Source: Calvatia gigantea (lineage: Eukaryota > Basidiomycota > Agaricomycetes > Agaricales > Lycoperdaceae). From it: a DNA stretch of 64,000 nt. Below the pieces are notes generated by a model. The model did no database searches and was not told the origin of the DNA. It saw only the letters and a program-made list of their open reading frames with translations. Below, piece by piece: positions 24,235 to 35,170 of this stretch. The stretch spans positions 1,302,001 to 1,366,000 of the forward strand of contig JACAAK010000005.1 in NCBI GenBank assembly GCA_025093985.1. Direction: 5' to 3'. The translations under genes were made by a program, and so were the position numbers. Every line of letters starts with the position of its first letter. Position 1 is the stretch's first letter.

Positions 24235-24538
24235 TGTTATGACCTTAGTCTGAGTTAACCTCAGGTTGCAACTTAGGCTAAGACTTGAGAGCGAGTAAGG
24301 GGAGAGGAACTAAGTAGTTAAGTGTACTGAATACAGGAGTGTGTATGTATGCTTAAATATGGCGAGCATCCAGTTGAATGGATGGAGGTACTACATGAAA
24401 CATCCGATGATAATGGCGCGGTAATACTACAAGTCAATACTCAGAGATTGCTGGGCTAGAATAGATGAAACAGGCATGAAGTAGGGAAGGAATGTAGATG
24501 AGTATGGACAAGACAGGAATAGTCAAAAGTTCACAACA
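24235..24538 (-). repeat. 5' LTR of chromovirus B (304 bp)
   Basis: Same length as the partner at 18201-18504. Differences to the partner are transitions only, several as TG opposite CA. The putative transcript-start 11-mer is mutated here (read as ACACTTAACTA) but intact in the 3' LTR. Confidence 0.92.
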
Positions 24539-25743
24539 GTGCCAAGCCTGCCAGAAGAATAAAACTAGAATAACGCCACTCAAATCACTGCTTCACCCCC
24601 TCCCTATACCAAATGGACCTTGGGAAGAAATCAGCATCGACATGATTGGACCATTACCAGAGTCAAAAGGGAAAGATGTGATACTAGTCATCATTGATCA
24701 ATTTACAAAAATGATATGACTCATAGTGACAACAATGGATGTCTCATCCAAAGACATCACAAGGGTTTATCGAGATGAAATATGGAAGCTACATGGACTA
24801 CCAAGGAAGGTACTGAGTGACTGAGGGCCCCAATTCATGTCAGAATTCACCAAGGAGTTATTCAAAGAACTCAGCATAGAACAGAATCTATCAATGGCAT
24901 ATCACCCACAAACTGATGGACAAACAGAACACATCAACAGAGAAGTGGAAACATACATCTGCCTATATTGCAATTACAATCAAAACGACTGGGCAGAGTG
25001 GCTTCCCATCACAGAATTCCAGTACAATGATAAATGACACAGAGGAACACAGGAAACACCTTTCTTTCTGAACTATGGAAGGAACCCATGGAAAGGCAAG
25101 AACAAGCCAACAACAAACAACCCCATTGCCACAGAATTCCTGAAACACCTTCAGGCTGCCCAAGACAATGCCACATCAGCACTATGGACATATCAAGAAA
25201 AGATGAAACAACAACACAACCACAGTAAAACCCACACCAAGACACATCAGATAGGTGATGCAGTATGGCTAGAAAACACCAACATCCATACCAATCAATC
25301 ATCAAAGAAACTAGGCCAAAAACAGTATGGGCCTTTCCTTATTAAGGAAAAAATAGGAGAAGTGGCATATTAGCTAGTGTTACCAGAAGGATGGGCCATT
25401 CATGATGTATTCAATGAACAGCTCCTAACACCAGCTCACAAAGCTGAGTTCCTGAGCCAAAGACAACCATCAGCACCTAACCCGGTCATCATCAACAATG
25501 AAGAGGAGTACAAAGTAGAGGAGATCTGTGGATGAAGGAAATGTGGAAGGGGCTATCAATTTCTAGTCCATTGGAAGGGGTATAGTAATGAAGAAGATAT
25601 GTGGACAGTGGAATCCAACTTGGAAAATGCAAAGGATGCCATACAGGACTACCAAAAAAGGCATCCAGAGAATGCCCATAAAAGGGGGGGCAAGAAACAC
25701 AAAAAAGCATCAAATAAACCAACCAAACCAAGAAGTTAAAAAC

Positions 25744-26682
25744 ATGTCTGCCTTTCAATCCAACTGAATTGCCATTGACTCCCTCGTCCACCCCACCCCA
25801 ACCAAAATCTCCTCTTTACCATTCCTAGAACCAGGCAATGGGAAAGTACCTGCCCCCCAGGAAACCCATTACAACCTCACCAATACACCATCCCTGGCAC
25901 AAGAACTTCTCGAAGCATTAATCAAGGATGTTGACCAAGCAACCAACAGCAAACTAGAGACCATTACCACCCAAAACAAATGGCTAGTCATGAACTGCCA
26001 CATCATTCTCGCCACTGCCTGTATCACCTTCACCGACATGTACACAGGATTCACCAATGTGTCCTCTTCTACCAGCCAACACATCCCAGCCATCTTCAGA
26101 GCCCTGGACCAATCCACCCTCACCCCCAGCAAATGATACCATACCCAGAGCCTCCAAAGCCGAATTGATCTAGGACTCGAAGTCTTCAAACATCTTGACC
26201 TTGCCAATATATTACTTACTTGGGAGGAACAAATCGGCCAAAGACCCTAATATCAACACCCTAGTCAATAGGATCCACATCACCCTCTCCGAATTGCATG
26301 ATACAGTCAATCCTGTACTATTCCGTAGCAACACCTCTATGGATAAAGAAACCACTGTCTCCATAAAAAAGGAAGTCAATTCCCTCCAACACTTCATAAA
26401 AACTATCACTCTGCCACAACTCATATCAGTTTTTCTTCCCCCCACATGATTCTGCACTGTACTACCAGGACAAGAGAAAGACCAACACTACTGGAGATCG
26501 ATAGTCAAGAATTACTGGGACAGCTCCACCACTACCAACTTCCCATTCAATGGTGTTCCAGTCCCTATCTGCCAAGATGGCCAAAGCCATTTACCTGTCT
26601 TTTTTGTGCAATCAAACAGTGGAAAATTCCTCATCACAGCCACCAAGAAAGCCCTCACTGCTGCCGTAGTTAATAAGGACTG
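25744..26682 (+). pseudogene. Chromovirus A ORF3 (unassigned third ORF), truncated
   Basis: Starts with ATG at 25744, four bases after the pol stop. Conserved blocks are readable: SLVHPTPTKISSLP, ITTQNKWLV, ACITFTDMYTGFTNVSSSTSQHIPAIF, then after a frameshift near 26208 MDKETTVSIKKEVN, LPGQEKDQHYW and ATKKALTAAVVN (as separate short blocks in shifting frames). It breaks off near 26682, just before the end seen in other copies (NGDFDELPEA). See the finding on ORF3. Confidence 0.8.
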
Positions 26683-27997
26683 TATAGGACCTGCAATTCC
26701 TATTGAACTCTGTGTCCATCATTAGGTCGTAGCTGCTGAATGTTGGATCCAAGTGTAGAATCTTGATGAGTTTGGTCAATTGAGGTCAGGTGATATCTGC
26801 CGAGCGATCTGGATACCTTAAGATTCGCAATCTTAGCGTGATTTCCTTTGCAGGGATGGATTACCCTTCGAATGGCAAATGGACAGAATTGTCAATCGTG
26901 GGATTTGAGATGTCATGATCATAGCGAATGAAGGTCTGAATAGGTGTATGGTTCACAGGGGAAGGATTCGGTATTGATTGTAGATCGACTTTAGATTTCA
27001 TCAGGTATTTCTGCCAAATCTTGTTTGGAGGGAAAGTTCTGCTCAGGGGTGATGAGGTGGTCGGGTAGGGATACTTGGGCCTGTTCGGATGATGACGTCT
27101 CGAATTTCAACATGCATGTGGTCGGTATCATCCGTTTTCTATATGCTTCTGGTGATTTGATATGGTCTGGTTCATGTATTGAATTTGAGATTTTAATTTC
27201 CTAATTCTGAAACGGGATGAATTTGTGGATAATGCTTCCTAGAACATTCTCGGGAAGATATTTGTTGTTTGTGATTCGGGGTATTGGACTAAGGGCAAGG
27301 GGCAGGTTTGGTTCTGGCGTTTATTGGATAATGTCCAACCAGCATCGGCTTCCTTCGGACATTTGGGTTCTCCAAGTGGTCTGGATAATTCGAGGGTTAC
27401 GCGAGTTGGGCCTTAGAATTCCCGTTTCATGCGGATTGGAGGAGTTCTGTGTTTTTCGATTTCGTTGGAGGATTAATTTTGGATAGTATGGTTGTTTCCT
27501 CTGCTTGCTTCAACTCCAAGGCTATTTTAGGCATCGGTTGGATATAGGTTTGTTTGGATGGCACAACGGTCTTCCTATGGATTCTGGCTGAAGGCTTCGT
27601 TTGTTCGTCCATCCAATTCTTTTTGAAGAAGATTAGCGCAGAATTTGCATGCAATTATGATTTTGGTAGATACAATCCCTGTTTTCGATGCGGTGTGCGG
27701 GGAAGGCCATTCTTATTCCAGGAGTTTGGTGTCATTGACTTCTCGGGAGATCATGCCGATCTATGGTTGATCATCGTTTTCTGTTTGGTAGTCTTCTTCA
27801 AGATTGGAGTGCTGCAGTATCCAACATTTGTCCGATTTCGTAGTGGAATGCGCAATAGTTATGTTCCTCTTTCACATTTTTGAATTTCCTTTTGAGGTGG
27901 TGGGGACTTCAAAGAACAGAGTTGGTTAAATCCAATTGGAGTTTATGGGCTTTCCATTGGTCTCTAATTTAATGTCGAGTCCTTTTTGTGATGTTTG
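26683..27997. other. Unassigned CpG-retaining segment S1 inside chromovirus A ORF3
   Basis: About 1.3 kb unlike anything else here. It retains many CpGs in a setting otherwise poor in them. I see no convincing gene; minus-strand frames have stretches of up to about 80 codons with few stops, which is weak evidence. ORF3 sequence lies on its left and a near-identical but shortened repeat of the same ORF3 sequence on its right. It could be an insertion with a large duplication or a chimeric assembly join. Confidence 0.45.
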
Positions 27998-28210
27998 CTC
28001 CGAGTTGCATGATACAGTCAATCCTGTACTATTCCGTAGCAACACCTCTATGGATAAAGAAACCACTGTCTCCATAAAAAAGGAAGTCAATCCCTCCAAC
28101 ACTTCATAAAAACTTCACTCTGCCAAATCATATCAGTTTTTCTTCCCCCCAATGATCTCATGTACTACCGCAAGGAAGCACTTAAGGCATGAAGCCTGAC
28201 TGGGGGGTAT
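27998..28210 (+). pseudogene. Repeat of chromovirus A ORF3 3' part plus polypurine tract
   Basis: Bases 27998-28150 repeat 26278-26440 nearly exactly except for several single-base deletions; then about 280 bases are missing before the ORF3 end and the purine-rich ACTGGGGGGTAT just before the LTR. Single-base losses without substitutions are unlike the transition decay elsewhere in the window. Confidence 0.75.
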
Positions 28211-28519
28211 TGTTGCAAACTTTCACCAATCGTACCAGCTCCATACTTGTCTGCATTCTCAATTGTCCTTTGTATCTGTTTCAGTTATTTACATTCCAGT
28301 GATCTCCGAGTAGTGACTCATAGAACTACTACACCATTGTCATCAGACGTTTCAGGTAGTTAACTCCATCTGTTCAACTGGATGTCTCTTGTATTTAAAT
28401 ATATATACATACTTCTGTATTTGGTATGCTTAACCACCTCTTGTTCTCTTCCCCTTACTTGCCCTCAAGTCTTAGCCCAAAGTTGCAACCTGAGGTAAAC
28501 TCAGACTAAGGTCATAACA
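28211..28519 (+). repeat. 3' LTR of chromovirus A (G1/L1 LTR, 309 bp)
   Basis: TGTTGCAAACTTTC to GGTCATAACA, with TATTTAAATATATA box and the conserved ATGCTTAACCA downstream of it. Preceded by a G-run polypurine tract. Followed at once by chromodomain sequence of fragment C, so A (or its parent) was inserted into C. Confidence 0.85.
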
Positions 28520-29826
28520 GGTACAGCAATGAAGAAGATATGTGGACATTAGAATCTAATCTTGAAAATGCATGAGAAGCAATACAAGACTACCTAAAAA
28601 GGCATTTGGAGGATACCCATAAAAGAGGGGGCAGAAAATCCAAAAATTCATTCAAAAAGTCATTCAACAAGCCTCACAACAGACAAACCAACTGAATAAA
28701 CATGCCTGCCTCTCAATCTAACTATATTGCCATCTCCTCCCTCATCCACCCCAATCCCACTAGAATCTCATCTGTCCCACTGCCTGCTCCAGGCAGCAGT
28801 AAAGCACCCTCTTTGAGTGGTACATAATTCAATATGGCCACAATCCTGTCACCTGCCCAAGGACTCTTGAAAGACCTGCTCAAAGACATCAACAAAGTCA
28901 CTAATAATGAGCTAACTACTATCACTACCCAGAACAAGTGGTTGAACACCAACCAACTGATTATACTCTTCACCACATGCATCACCTTCACTGACATGTA
29001 TGCTGGTTTTGAGAATGTTTCTACTTCCACCAGCCAGCACATCCCCTCCATCTTCCATGCTCTTACCCAGTCCTCCCTTACCCTATCAGAACAAGCCTGT
29101 GTTAATAGCCTGCAAAGCAGGATAGATCTTGCCCTTAAAGTATTCAAGCACCTCAACTGTTATGAACTTAACCACAGACTAACCTTACTCCTCTGCAAAT
29201 ATATTAACCTTCTCTTTAGACTTTTTCTATTCTCCCATATACCCTGGTCCAATCTTTATTTATTTGTCACATGTACTTCTAGTTCACCTTCTTATGACTC
29301 ATTCTGGGTCATGTTTCTATTTATACCTTGTATTGCCATCATCAGACTTCTATCTACTCATCTCTATCTTCTTGTGACTCATATTCCTTCCTTTTTCTAT
29401 TCATTATTTATTCCCTATAACTCCTTAGATTATCAATTAACCTATAGTAGTCTCCCATTGACTCATACCCTCTTACTACATAATTACTCATCTTTTATGC
29501 ATAGCTAGTATATAAACCTTAAGTAGTACACTTGTATTACCTTAGGTTATTCTAGTAACAAGCTTCTTTATCTTTGCTCATCTGCTACAAGGTTAACAAC
29601 CTTAGGGACTGCAGTGACACTTAACTTGGACTTCTCAGACAAATATGAGCTTCTACTTGAGGGAGCAATCTGAAGTCTACACAGAAGTCATTGAGACTTG
29701 TCAAATACTCCTGGGCTATAGCATTGAACCTTTCCCTGAGTGGAGACAATCTGGGCCCAGTTGCAAAGTAAGGTAACACATGTAACATTAACATTGCAGA
29801 AATCTTCTTAGAACTAGGAGACATTA
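28520..29826 (+). pseudogene. Chromovirus C fragment: chromodomain end and ORF3
   Basis: Starts in the chromodomain (YSNEEDMWTLESNLENA), basic pol tail, stop TGA, then ORF3 from ATGCCTGCCTCTC near 28700, six bases after the stop. ORF3 is open for much of 28834-29157 (ITTQNKWLNTNQLIILFT, ITFTDMYAGFENVSTSTSQ, SLQSRIDLALKVFKHLN), is split by an L2 solo LTR at 29158 and resumes IAEIFLELGDI at 29793 before the sequence is lost. G1 family. Confidence 0.82.
29158..29787 (+). mobile_element. L2 solo LTR in chromovirus C ORF3 (630 bp, TSD TCAAC/TTAAC)
   Basis: TGTTATGAAC to CATGTAACA; flanks TCAAC (29153-29157) and TTAAC (29788-29792), one transition apart. Removing it rejoins ORF3. TATATAAACC box near 29510 gives plus orientation. 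CpG-poor, so old. Confidence 0.87.
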
Positions 29827-30480
29827 TGTTACAAACTTACCACATCTCCAGACTCTTCCTGTTATATGCATTACCTTACTTCACAACTGGGCCCAGATTA
29901 TCTCTACCCAGGGAGAGGTTCAACACTATAGTCTAGGAGTATATGACAAGTCTCAATGACTTCTGTGCAGACTTCAGATTGCTCCCTCAAGTAGAAGCTC
30001 ATGCTTGTCTGAAAAGTCTGAGTTAAATGTCACTGCAGTCCCCAAGGTTGTTAACCTTGTAGCAGATGAGTGAAGATAAGAAAGCTTGTTACTAGAATAA
30101 CCTAAGGTAATACAGATGTACTACTTAAGATTTATATACTAGCTACACATAAGGGATGAGTAATTACATAGTAAGAGGGTATAAGTCAATGGGAGACTTC
30201 TATAGGTTAATTGGTAAGTTAAGGAATTATAGGAAATAGAAAAGAAGCAATACAAGTCACAAGAAGATGGAGGCAAGTAGATAGAAGTCTGCTAATGGAA
30301 ATAGAGAAGGTGAAACAGAAACATGACTCAGAATGAGTCATAAGAAGCAGAGGTAAAAGTACATGTGTTAAATAAATAAAGAATGGACCAGGGTATATGG
30401 AAAAGGAAAGAAAAAGAAAAGTCTAATAGAAGGTTAATATGTAGATGGGAAGAGTCTGGGGATGTGGTAAGTTCATAACA
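29827..30480 (-). mobile_element. L2 LTR, minus orientation, with an inverted 33-bp start on its left
   Basis: 29860-30480 is a full L2 LTR on the minus strand. Directly left of it, 29827-29859 is the first 33 bases of an L2 LTR in plus orientation, so the block has 33-bp inverted ends (29827-29859 against 30448-30480). Left flank is C ORF3, right flank is G2 integrase of D; the flanks do not duplicate. Most simply a recombination product between L2 copies. Confidence 0.78.
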
Positions 30481-31394
30481 TACTAACTCTTAGAGATCAA
30501 GATAGCCACTTCAACCACCTGGTATCTACAGACTGATGGACAGACAGAGTGGGTGAACCAGGAACTTGATCAGTACCTCTACCTCTTTGTAAACAAGTGA
30601 TAGAATGACTGGCATGACCTTCTCCTACTTACAGAATTCCAATATAACAACCATGTCCATGCTTCCACCCAACACTCCCCTTTCCTCTTAGACACTGGAT
30701 GTCATCCACACATGGGATTTGAGTTGCATTGGCTACCCTTGAAGATCAAATTGGTTAATGAGTTTACAAAGTGAATGGAGTTGACACTGGAAGAAGTGAA
30801 ATCTGCACTGGTCAAGGTAAAGAATAATATGACCCACTACTATAACCAATGATACACACCCACACCCATATACAAACCAGGTGACAAAGTTTACCTCAAA
30901 GCAGATAACATCCAGACCACCTGCCCATTGAGGAAGCTTTCTTACTAATGCCTTAGACTGTATATTATAAATAAGCAGGTCAATACTAACACCTACTATC
31001 TTCACCTTCTCCGCTCCATACAATGCCTTTATCTGGTCTTCAATGTTGTCAAACTTACACCTGTACCACCCAATCTGATTGAGAACTGCCACACAAAACC
31101 CCCACCCAATCCCATTATTGTCAATAAAGAAGAGGAATGGGAGGTTGAAGAAGTCCTTAACAGCCACATCCATTAAAGATGACTTCAATATCTCATTAAG
31201 TAAAAAGGTTTTGGAATGGAACACAACTTGTGGGAGCTAGCCAATAGAGTCTATGCCCCAGAACTAGTCCAGGACTTCTACCACAAAAATCCTGGTGTCC
31301 TCTGCCTCATCCATGCACTTACCTTCAGCTTACTTCCCTTCCAACCAATCCAGTACCATATATCAAGATGCTGCAATTTTGGAAGGGTGATGGA
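30481..31394 (+). pseudogene. Chromovirus D (family G2) integrase C-terminus and chromodomain
   Basis: Integrase core end (TDGQTEWVNQELDQYLYLF), GPY/F-like region, and a chromodomain with EEEWEVEEVLNS and LQYLIK before GFGMEHNLWEL. Collinear with 40300-41209 in element I. Stops are frequent. Preceded by the inverted L2 LTR; the rest of the element is missing. Confidence 0.82.
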
Positions 31395-32174
31395 TATTAG
31401 GACAACCCCTAATAGTGCTCTCAGACTGTCCCACAATCTCACACTCTCACCTACACTCAGCTGCATAGACATAAACAACAACTGGAGATTCTGAAGGACA
31501 ATGATGGACTTATGTACATAATGAAACAATAGAACAATAGACAGTAAAGTAGTATATATTAACCTGTACACCTGCAGGGAACCCTTATCTAATTCTCTAA
31601 GGATTCCTCCATAGGTATGTAGTTTACACAGTCACTTATAATATATCTAAGGATTCCCCTGCAGTTACCCACTTGTCCACTAAAGAGACAGAAATAGAAT
31701 ACTGGTGTAATAAGTATGTATGGCTTAGATTAAGCTGACAGAATAGATATTTAAAGATTTCTGTACAATGCAAGTTTGTGGGGAGGCAATCTGACAATAT
31801 GAGGGACAATTCCACAAAGTAACATGAAATAATGACATGTAGAGAACACTAGAATAGCTAACTACCTTTGCTAAGAAGAGTAAAGTCAAGTTACTACTGT
31901 AAAAAGTGCAACTCACATCCATTATTTAAGAAGTCAACAAGACATAGAACCTCAGGTACTTCCTAAGATTCACCCTTATCAAGTCAATGACTAGAAGCAC
32001 ACTGTCCTACACTTGTGATACCCCAAGTACCAAGGTATAGTGATGCAATATACTCTTAATCTAAGTTTACTTCACAAGTAAGCCTGAGGTTTTCTTCTTA
32101 GATTAAAAAGGTCTCAACCTTAGCTTAAGTCACTTAATTCCAGTTAATCTTGAAAGAACTTATTACTTTGCTTC

Positions 32175-34292
32175 ACTCAGGCACAATAGATCACTTTTCA
32201 CTGTGCTCTAAAGGCTGGGCAATGGATAGTAGGTTCCTTGCCATGCCTGACACCTCAGAGGGGGTTTATATATTATTTGGGTAGTCATTATGACAAGATA
32301 ATAATTATATAACTAGGAACATATTATCAAGCAAGGTACAAACTAGGCAGATTAGATTACACACCAAGAGAGCTGCAACCTATTAGCTTAGTGAAACATT
32401 GAAAATACATGAAGATTCTGGGTATCTATTTGTTCCAGGCTATATTCTAGCCCATTCTCTAGTTCTGCATTCTTCTCTAAATATGTAGAACATCTAAGAT
32501 TTTGGATGTCACATGAACTGTTCTCCTACATGTCCCCATGGATTGTATGTGAACATGTCCATATGCATCATTTGTGTTAAGTGATGTTTGTTAATCTAAC
32601 AATGGTGGCATTTCCTTGTGAACATGCCAATCATGCCAGGGTTCATTCGAGATAGTTTTTGACTAGCATCCACAGGTTTTAAACGGGGGTTTGTCCTCAG
32701 TTTGGTGGCTTTTGTCCGATTTTGATTCCCATGTTTCCTACAATTATGGCTGGAAGATGTCTTGCGCCTCTCCTTCTCTTCCAATGGAAAAGAGGAGGAT
32801 GAATACCATGGCTGGATTCTAAGAGGAGGGAGGGAGAAGCGCCTTCCTGTCACCATGGGAGGCTTCTCCAGGTTTCTTGTCTCCAATTCCAATTGGAGTT
32901 GTGTCCTGATGGGTCGTGTTGGTCGTTGGTTCATATTTATCATTTCTTTGAGTGGATACCATGCCTTAGATTTCTGGATGAATGTTCTTTGATTCGAACC
33001 TGGGATATCTGGTATTGAGGGTTCTGGAGCGATATAACATGGTTCCTTCTCGATTCAGAATTGGAAGTCAGATGGATTTGGGCAGCTGATGAACGTTCGT
33101 TGTCTTGTTCTAAGGACGATGGTAAGATTGGGGTTTTCGATTCCAATTGGAAGGGGAAGCTGGAGGTGTCTTGCGTGATCTTGAGATGACCTTGTCGGGG
33201 AATCGGTGAAAATATGAACTTCCCTTATGTGGCAGGTGTTCAAGTGACTTCGTGATTTAATGGAAATTCCATATGTAACTACAAATGATAGCATAAAAAT
33301 CAATACAGGAGATAAAAATGAGTAGAAATATAGCTGGAATCAAATTACCATGATCCAATAATAATGGCAAAGCTGGTACAACATGACTTGCAACCAAACT
33401 AGTCAATCAGGGCTAAATTCTTTAATCAAAAAACTAACAACAGGAGTCACAGAATCAACATCAGTATGAGTTGACAAGAACTTGCGGCCCACATCGATTA
33501 CGGTTTGTTAGAAAGAGAGCAATGCTCCCATGCACAATAAGATGAAATCATTCCTTTGATAATAACATGGCATTTCCATAGATTCATCAGTAAGAAAGGA
33601 AAGAAATTTTACAAACAGAACAAGACAGCCACATTCACTGTGCTCTAAAGGCTGGGCAATGGATAGTAGGTTCCTTGCCATGCCTGACACCTCAGAGGGG
33701 GTTTATATATTATTTGGGTAGTCATTATGACAAGATAATAATTATATAACTAGGAACATATTATCAAGCAAGGTACAAACTAGCAGATTAGATTACACAC
33801 CAAGAGAGCTGCAACCTATTAGCTTAGTGAAACATTGAAAATACATGAAGATTCTGGGTATCTATTTGTTCCAGGCTATATTCTAGCCCATTCTCTAGTT
33901 CTGCATTCTTCTCTAAATATGTAGAACATCTAATCACTCAGGCACAATAGATCACTTTTCACTGTGCTCTAAAGGCTGGGCAATGTATTATCAAGCAAGG
34001 TACAAACTGGCAGATTAGATTACACACCAAGAGAGCTGCAACCTATTAGCTTAGTGAAACATTGAAAATACATGAAGATTCTGGGTATCTATTTGTTCCA
34101 GGCTATATTCTAGCCCATTCTCTAGTTCTGCATTCTTCTCTAAATATGTAGAACATCTAAGATTTTGGATGTCACATGAACTGTTCTCCTACATGTCCCC
34201 ATGGATTGTATGTGAACATGTCCATATGCATCATTTGTGTTAAGTGATGTTTGTTAATCTAACAATGGTGGCATTTCCTTGTGAACATGCCA
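32175..34292. repeat. Near-identical direct repeats of an X block in X1
   Basis: The block starting with the motif CACTGTGCTCTAAAGGCTGG occurs at about 32195-32628, 33640-33932 and 33934-34292. The copies differ by single-base indels and by one ~95-bp deletion in the third. X2 has the block once. Confidence 0.8.
32629..33639. other. Unassigned segment S2 inside X1
   Basis: About 1 kb absent from X2. Retains CpGs like S1, and both have CCAATTGGA-type motifs. Weak minus-strand open stretches (32940-33146, 32596-32943) rich in Ser/Arg/Asn, no family recognised. Flanked by near-identical X blocks on both sides, as S1 is flanked by ORF3 repeats. Confidence 0.4.
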
Positions 34293-34717
34293 ATCATCCT
34301 TTTAGATTAAGCATGTCAGACTTATTTCTCAAGTCTAGACTTATTGGAGGGGTCCCATAGCTCTGTATAGATGCATTGGAATGGTTTTACTGCCTGGTCC
34401 AGCTGGAATTATGACTAGTCATATGGTATACTATTAAAATTGCTTTTAGTTAAGTATAGTGGTCATCCCATAGCTGCTGCTATCCATCATCAATGGTCAT
34501 AGTATTCTACAGTGATTGAATACTCTTTTATTATACTGTTGGGCTCTTAGATGAGGTCATACCACTACAGAAAGGTTCAATGTAATTGTTAGATTAGGCT
34601 TGTATGCCTTAGATTAGCAATTTTCAAGCATAAAAATGGTTTTGCCATTACACCACTTCATCTGACTTGTGAGAGCCTCATGTTTCTGAGTCACTCAGAC
34701 TACGGGTTGCCCTTACA

Positions 34718-34874
34718 GTTACTCCATCCATTCAACTGGATGCTTTCTAGTACTTAAGCATACATACAATCACCTGTATTTGGTATGCTTAACCACTTGG
34801 TTCTTTCTTCTTACTTACCCTCAAGACTTAGCCTAAGCTGCAACCTGAGGTCTCATCAGACTAAGGTCATAACA
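34718..34874 (+). repeat. Partial L1 LTR (right half)
   Basis: From GTTACTCCATCC to GGTCATAACA, holding the TACTTAAGC box and ATGCTTAACCA. It follows the D LTR end directly: element D had been inserted into an L1 LTR whose left half is lost. Confidence 0.8.
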
Positions 34875-35170
34875 GTAACTCAGGTTGTAGCTTAGATGGT
34901 AAAACTTGAGAGTGTGTAGAGGAGAAGGCACAAGATAGTTAAGCATACAGAATACAGGTGGTAGTAGGTACACTTATATACTAGGGGATCATCTGGTTGA
35001 ACAGATGGAGGTACATATGAAATGTCCAAGTAGCAAGGTGTACTGATGTACAAGTCATAATATGGAGATTGCTGGGCAGGAATAACTATGAAACAGGTAT
35101 GAAAGAGAACAAGGTAGAAGGAGATAATGGCATATGAAGATAAAGGTGTAATTATGTTGAAATCACAATA
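34875..35170 (-). repeat. 3' LTR of chromovirus F (truncated)
   Basis: Aligns to the L1 LTR from the AACTCAGGTTG block to CACAATA (CACAACA in others). The outermost ~20 bases are missing where the L1 LTR at 34874 ends. Divergent from the B and H LTRs. Confidence 0.78.

Larger units (their letters stand above)
18201..24538 (-). mobile_element. Chromovirus B, complete G1 element nested in A (TSD GTGCC)
   Basis: 6338 bp, flanked by GTGCC at 18196-18200 and 24539-24543; removing it rejoins the integrase zinc finger of A. Both LTRs are 304 bp. All parts are present in order on the minus strand: 5' LTR, primer-binding site (GGTTAAGCAT, read as ATGCTTAACC on the plus strand just left of 24235), gag, pol, ORF3, 3' LTR. 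The LTRs differ at 14 sites by my count, all transitions. Closely related to H. Inactivated by several stops. Confidence 0.93.
15872..25739 (+). pseudogene. Chromovirus A pol (PR, RT, RNase H, IN, chromodomain), interrupted by B
   Basis: Protease with DLGCTTSSIS (DSG expected), RT with YFNKLDIIWGYNN and NYMDDF at about 17005-17023, RNase H with [19 protein letters not shown], integrase zinc finger H...H, interrupted at 18200, resuming CQACQKN at 24544, then the integrase core (SIDMIGPL, VLSD, NREVETY) and the chromodomain (YQFLVHWKGYSNEEDMW). About fifteen in-frame stops, mainly TGA at positions that are Arg or Trp in other copies. Stop at 25737-25739. Confidence 0.87.
14824..28519 (+). mobile_element. 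Chromovirus A (Ty3/Gypsy family G1), 5' truncated, split by element B
   Basis: Order gag, protease, RT, RNase H, integrase, chromodomain, ORF3, 3' LTR. The 5' LTR and the N-terminal third of gag are missing; the LINE poly(A) sits in their place. Split by B at 18201-24538 in the integrase zinc finger, by a solo LTR in gag, and by an odd segment in ORF3 (26683-27997). Heavily mutated: every domain has stops. It ends with a G1 LTR followed by fragment C. Confidence 0.85.
31681..34652. mobile_element. Unclassified non-coding element X, copy X1 (expanded)
   Basis: Termini TAAAGAG... and ...TTTGCCATTACA with 4-bp duplication CCAC (31677-31680, 34653-34656). Its left 948 bases and right ~360 bases match X2 (44270-45593); the middle is expanded by segment S2 and by repeated blocks. 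No coding capacity, no clear inverted repeats, no LTR structure. CpG-poor compared with X2. Confidence 0.75.
31395..34717 (+). repeat. 3' LTR of chromovirus D (L3), split by element X1
   Basis: 31395-31680 plus 34657-34717 gives exactly 347 bp, the same length as both LTRs of element I, once X1 and one 4-bp duplication (CCAC) are removed. The start reads TATTAGG where I has TGTCAGG, a double transition. Ends TTGCCCTTACA, then partial L1 LTR. Confidence 0.87.

Noticed and set aside
24235..24538. CRISPR-like or tandem array signals from the repeated LTR words
   Set aside because: The repeats are dispersed LTRs hundreds of bases long, in a eukaryotic transposon setting.
15872..25739. A genetic code with TGA read as Arg
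   Set aside because: TAA and TAG stops and frameshifts occur too, sister copies have CGA, and non-coding LTRs show the same CpG decay.
26683..27997. A degraded protein gene on the minus strand of S1
   Set aside because: Stop density is only slightly below chance, the frame changes repeatedly and no motif is recognisable.
28834..29508. A 224-codon ORF taken as one protein
   Set aside because: Its second half is the L2 LTR; only the first ~108 codons are ORF3.
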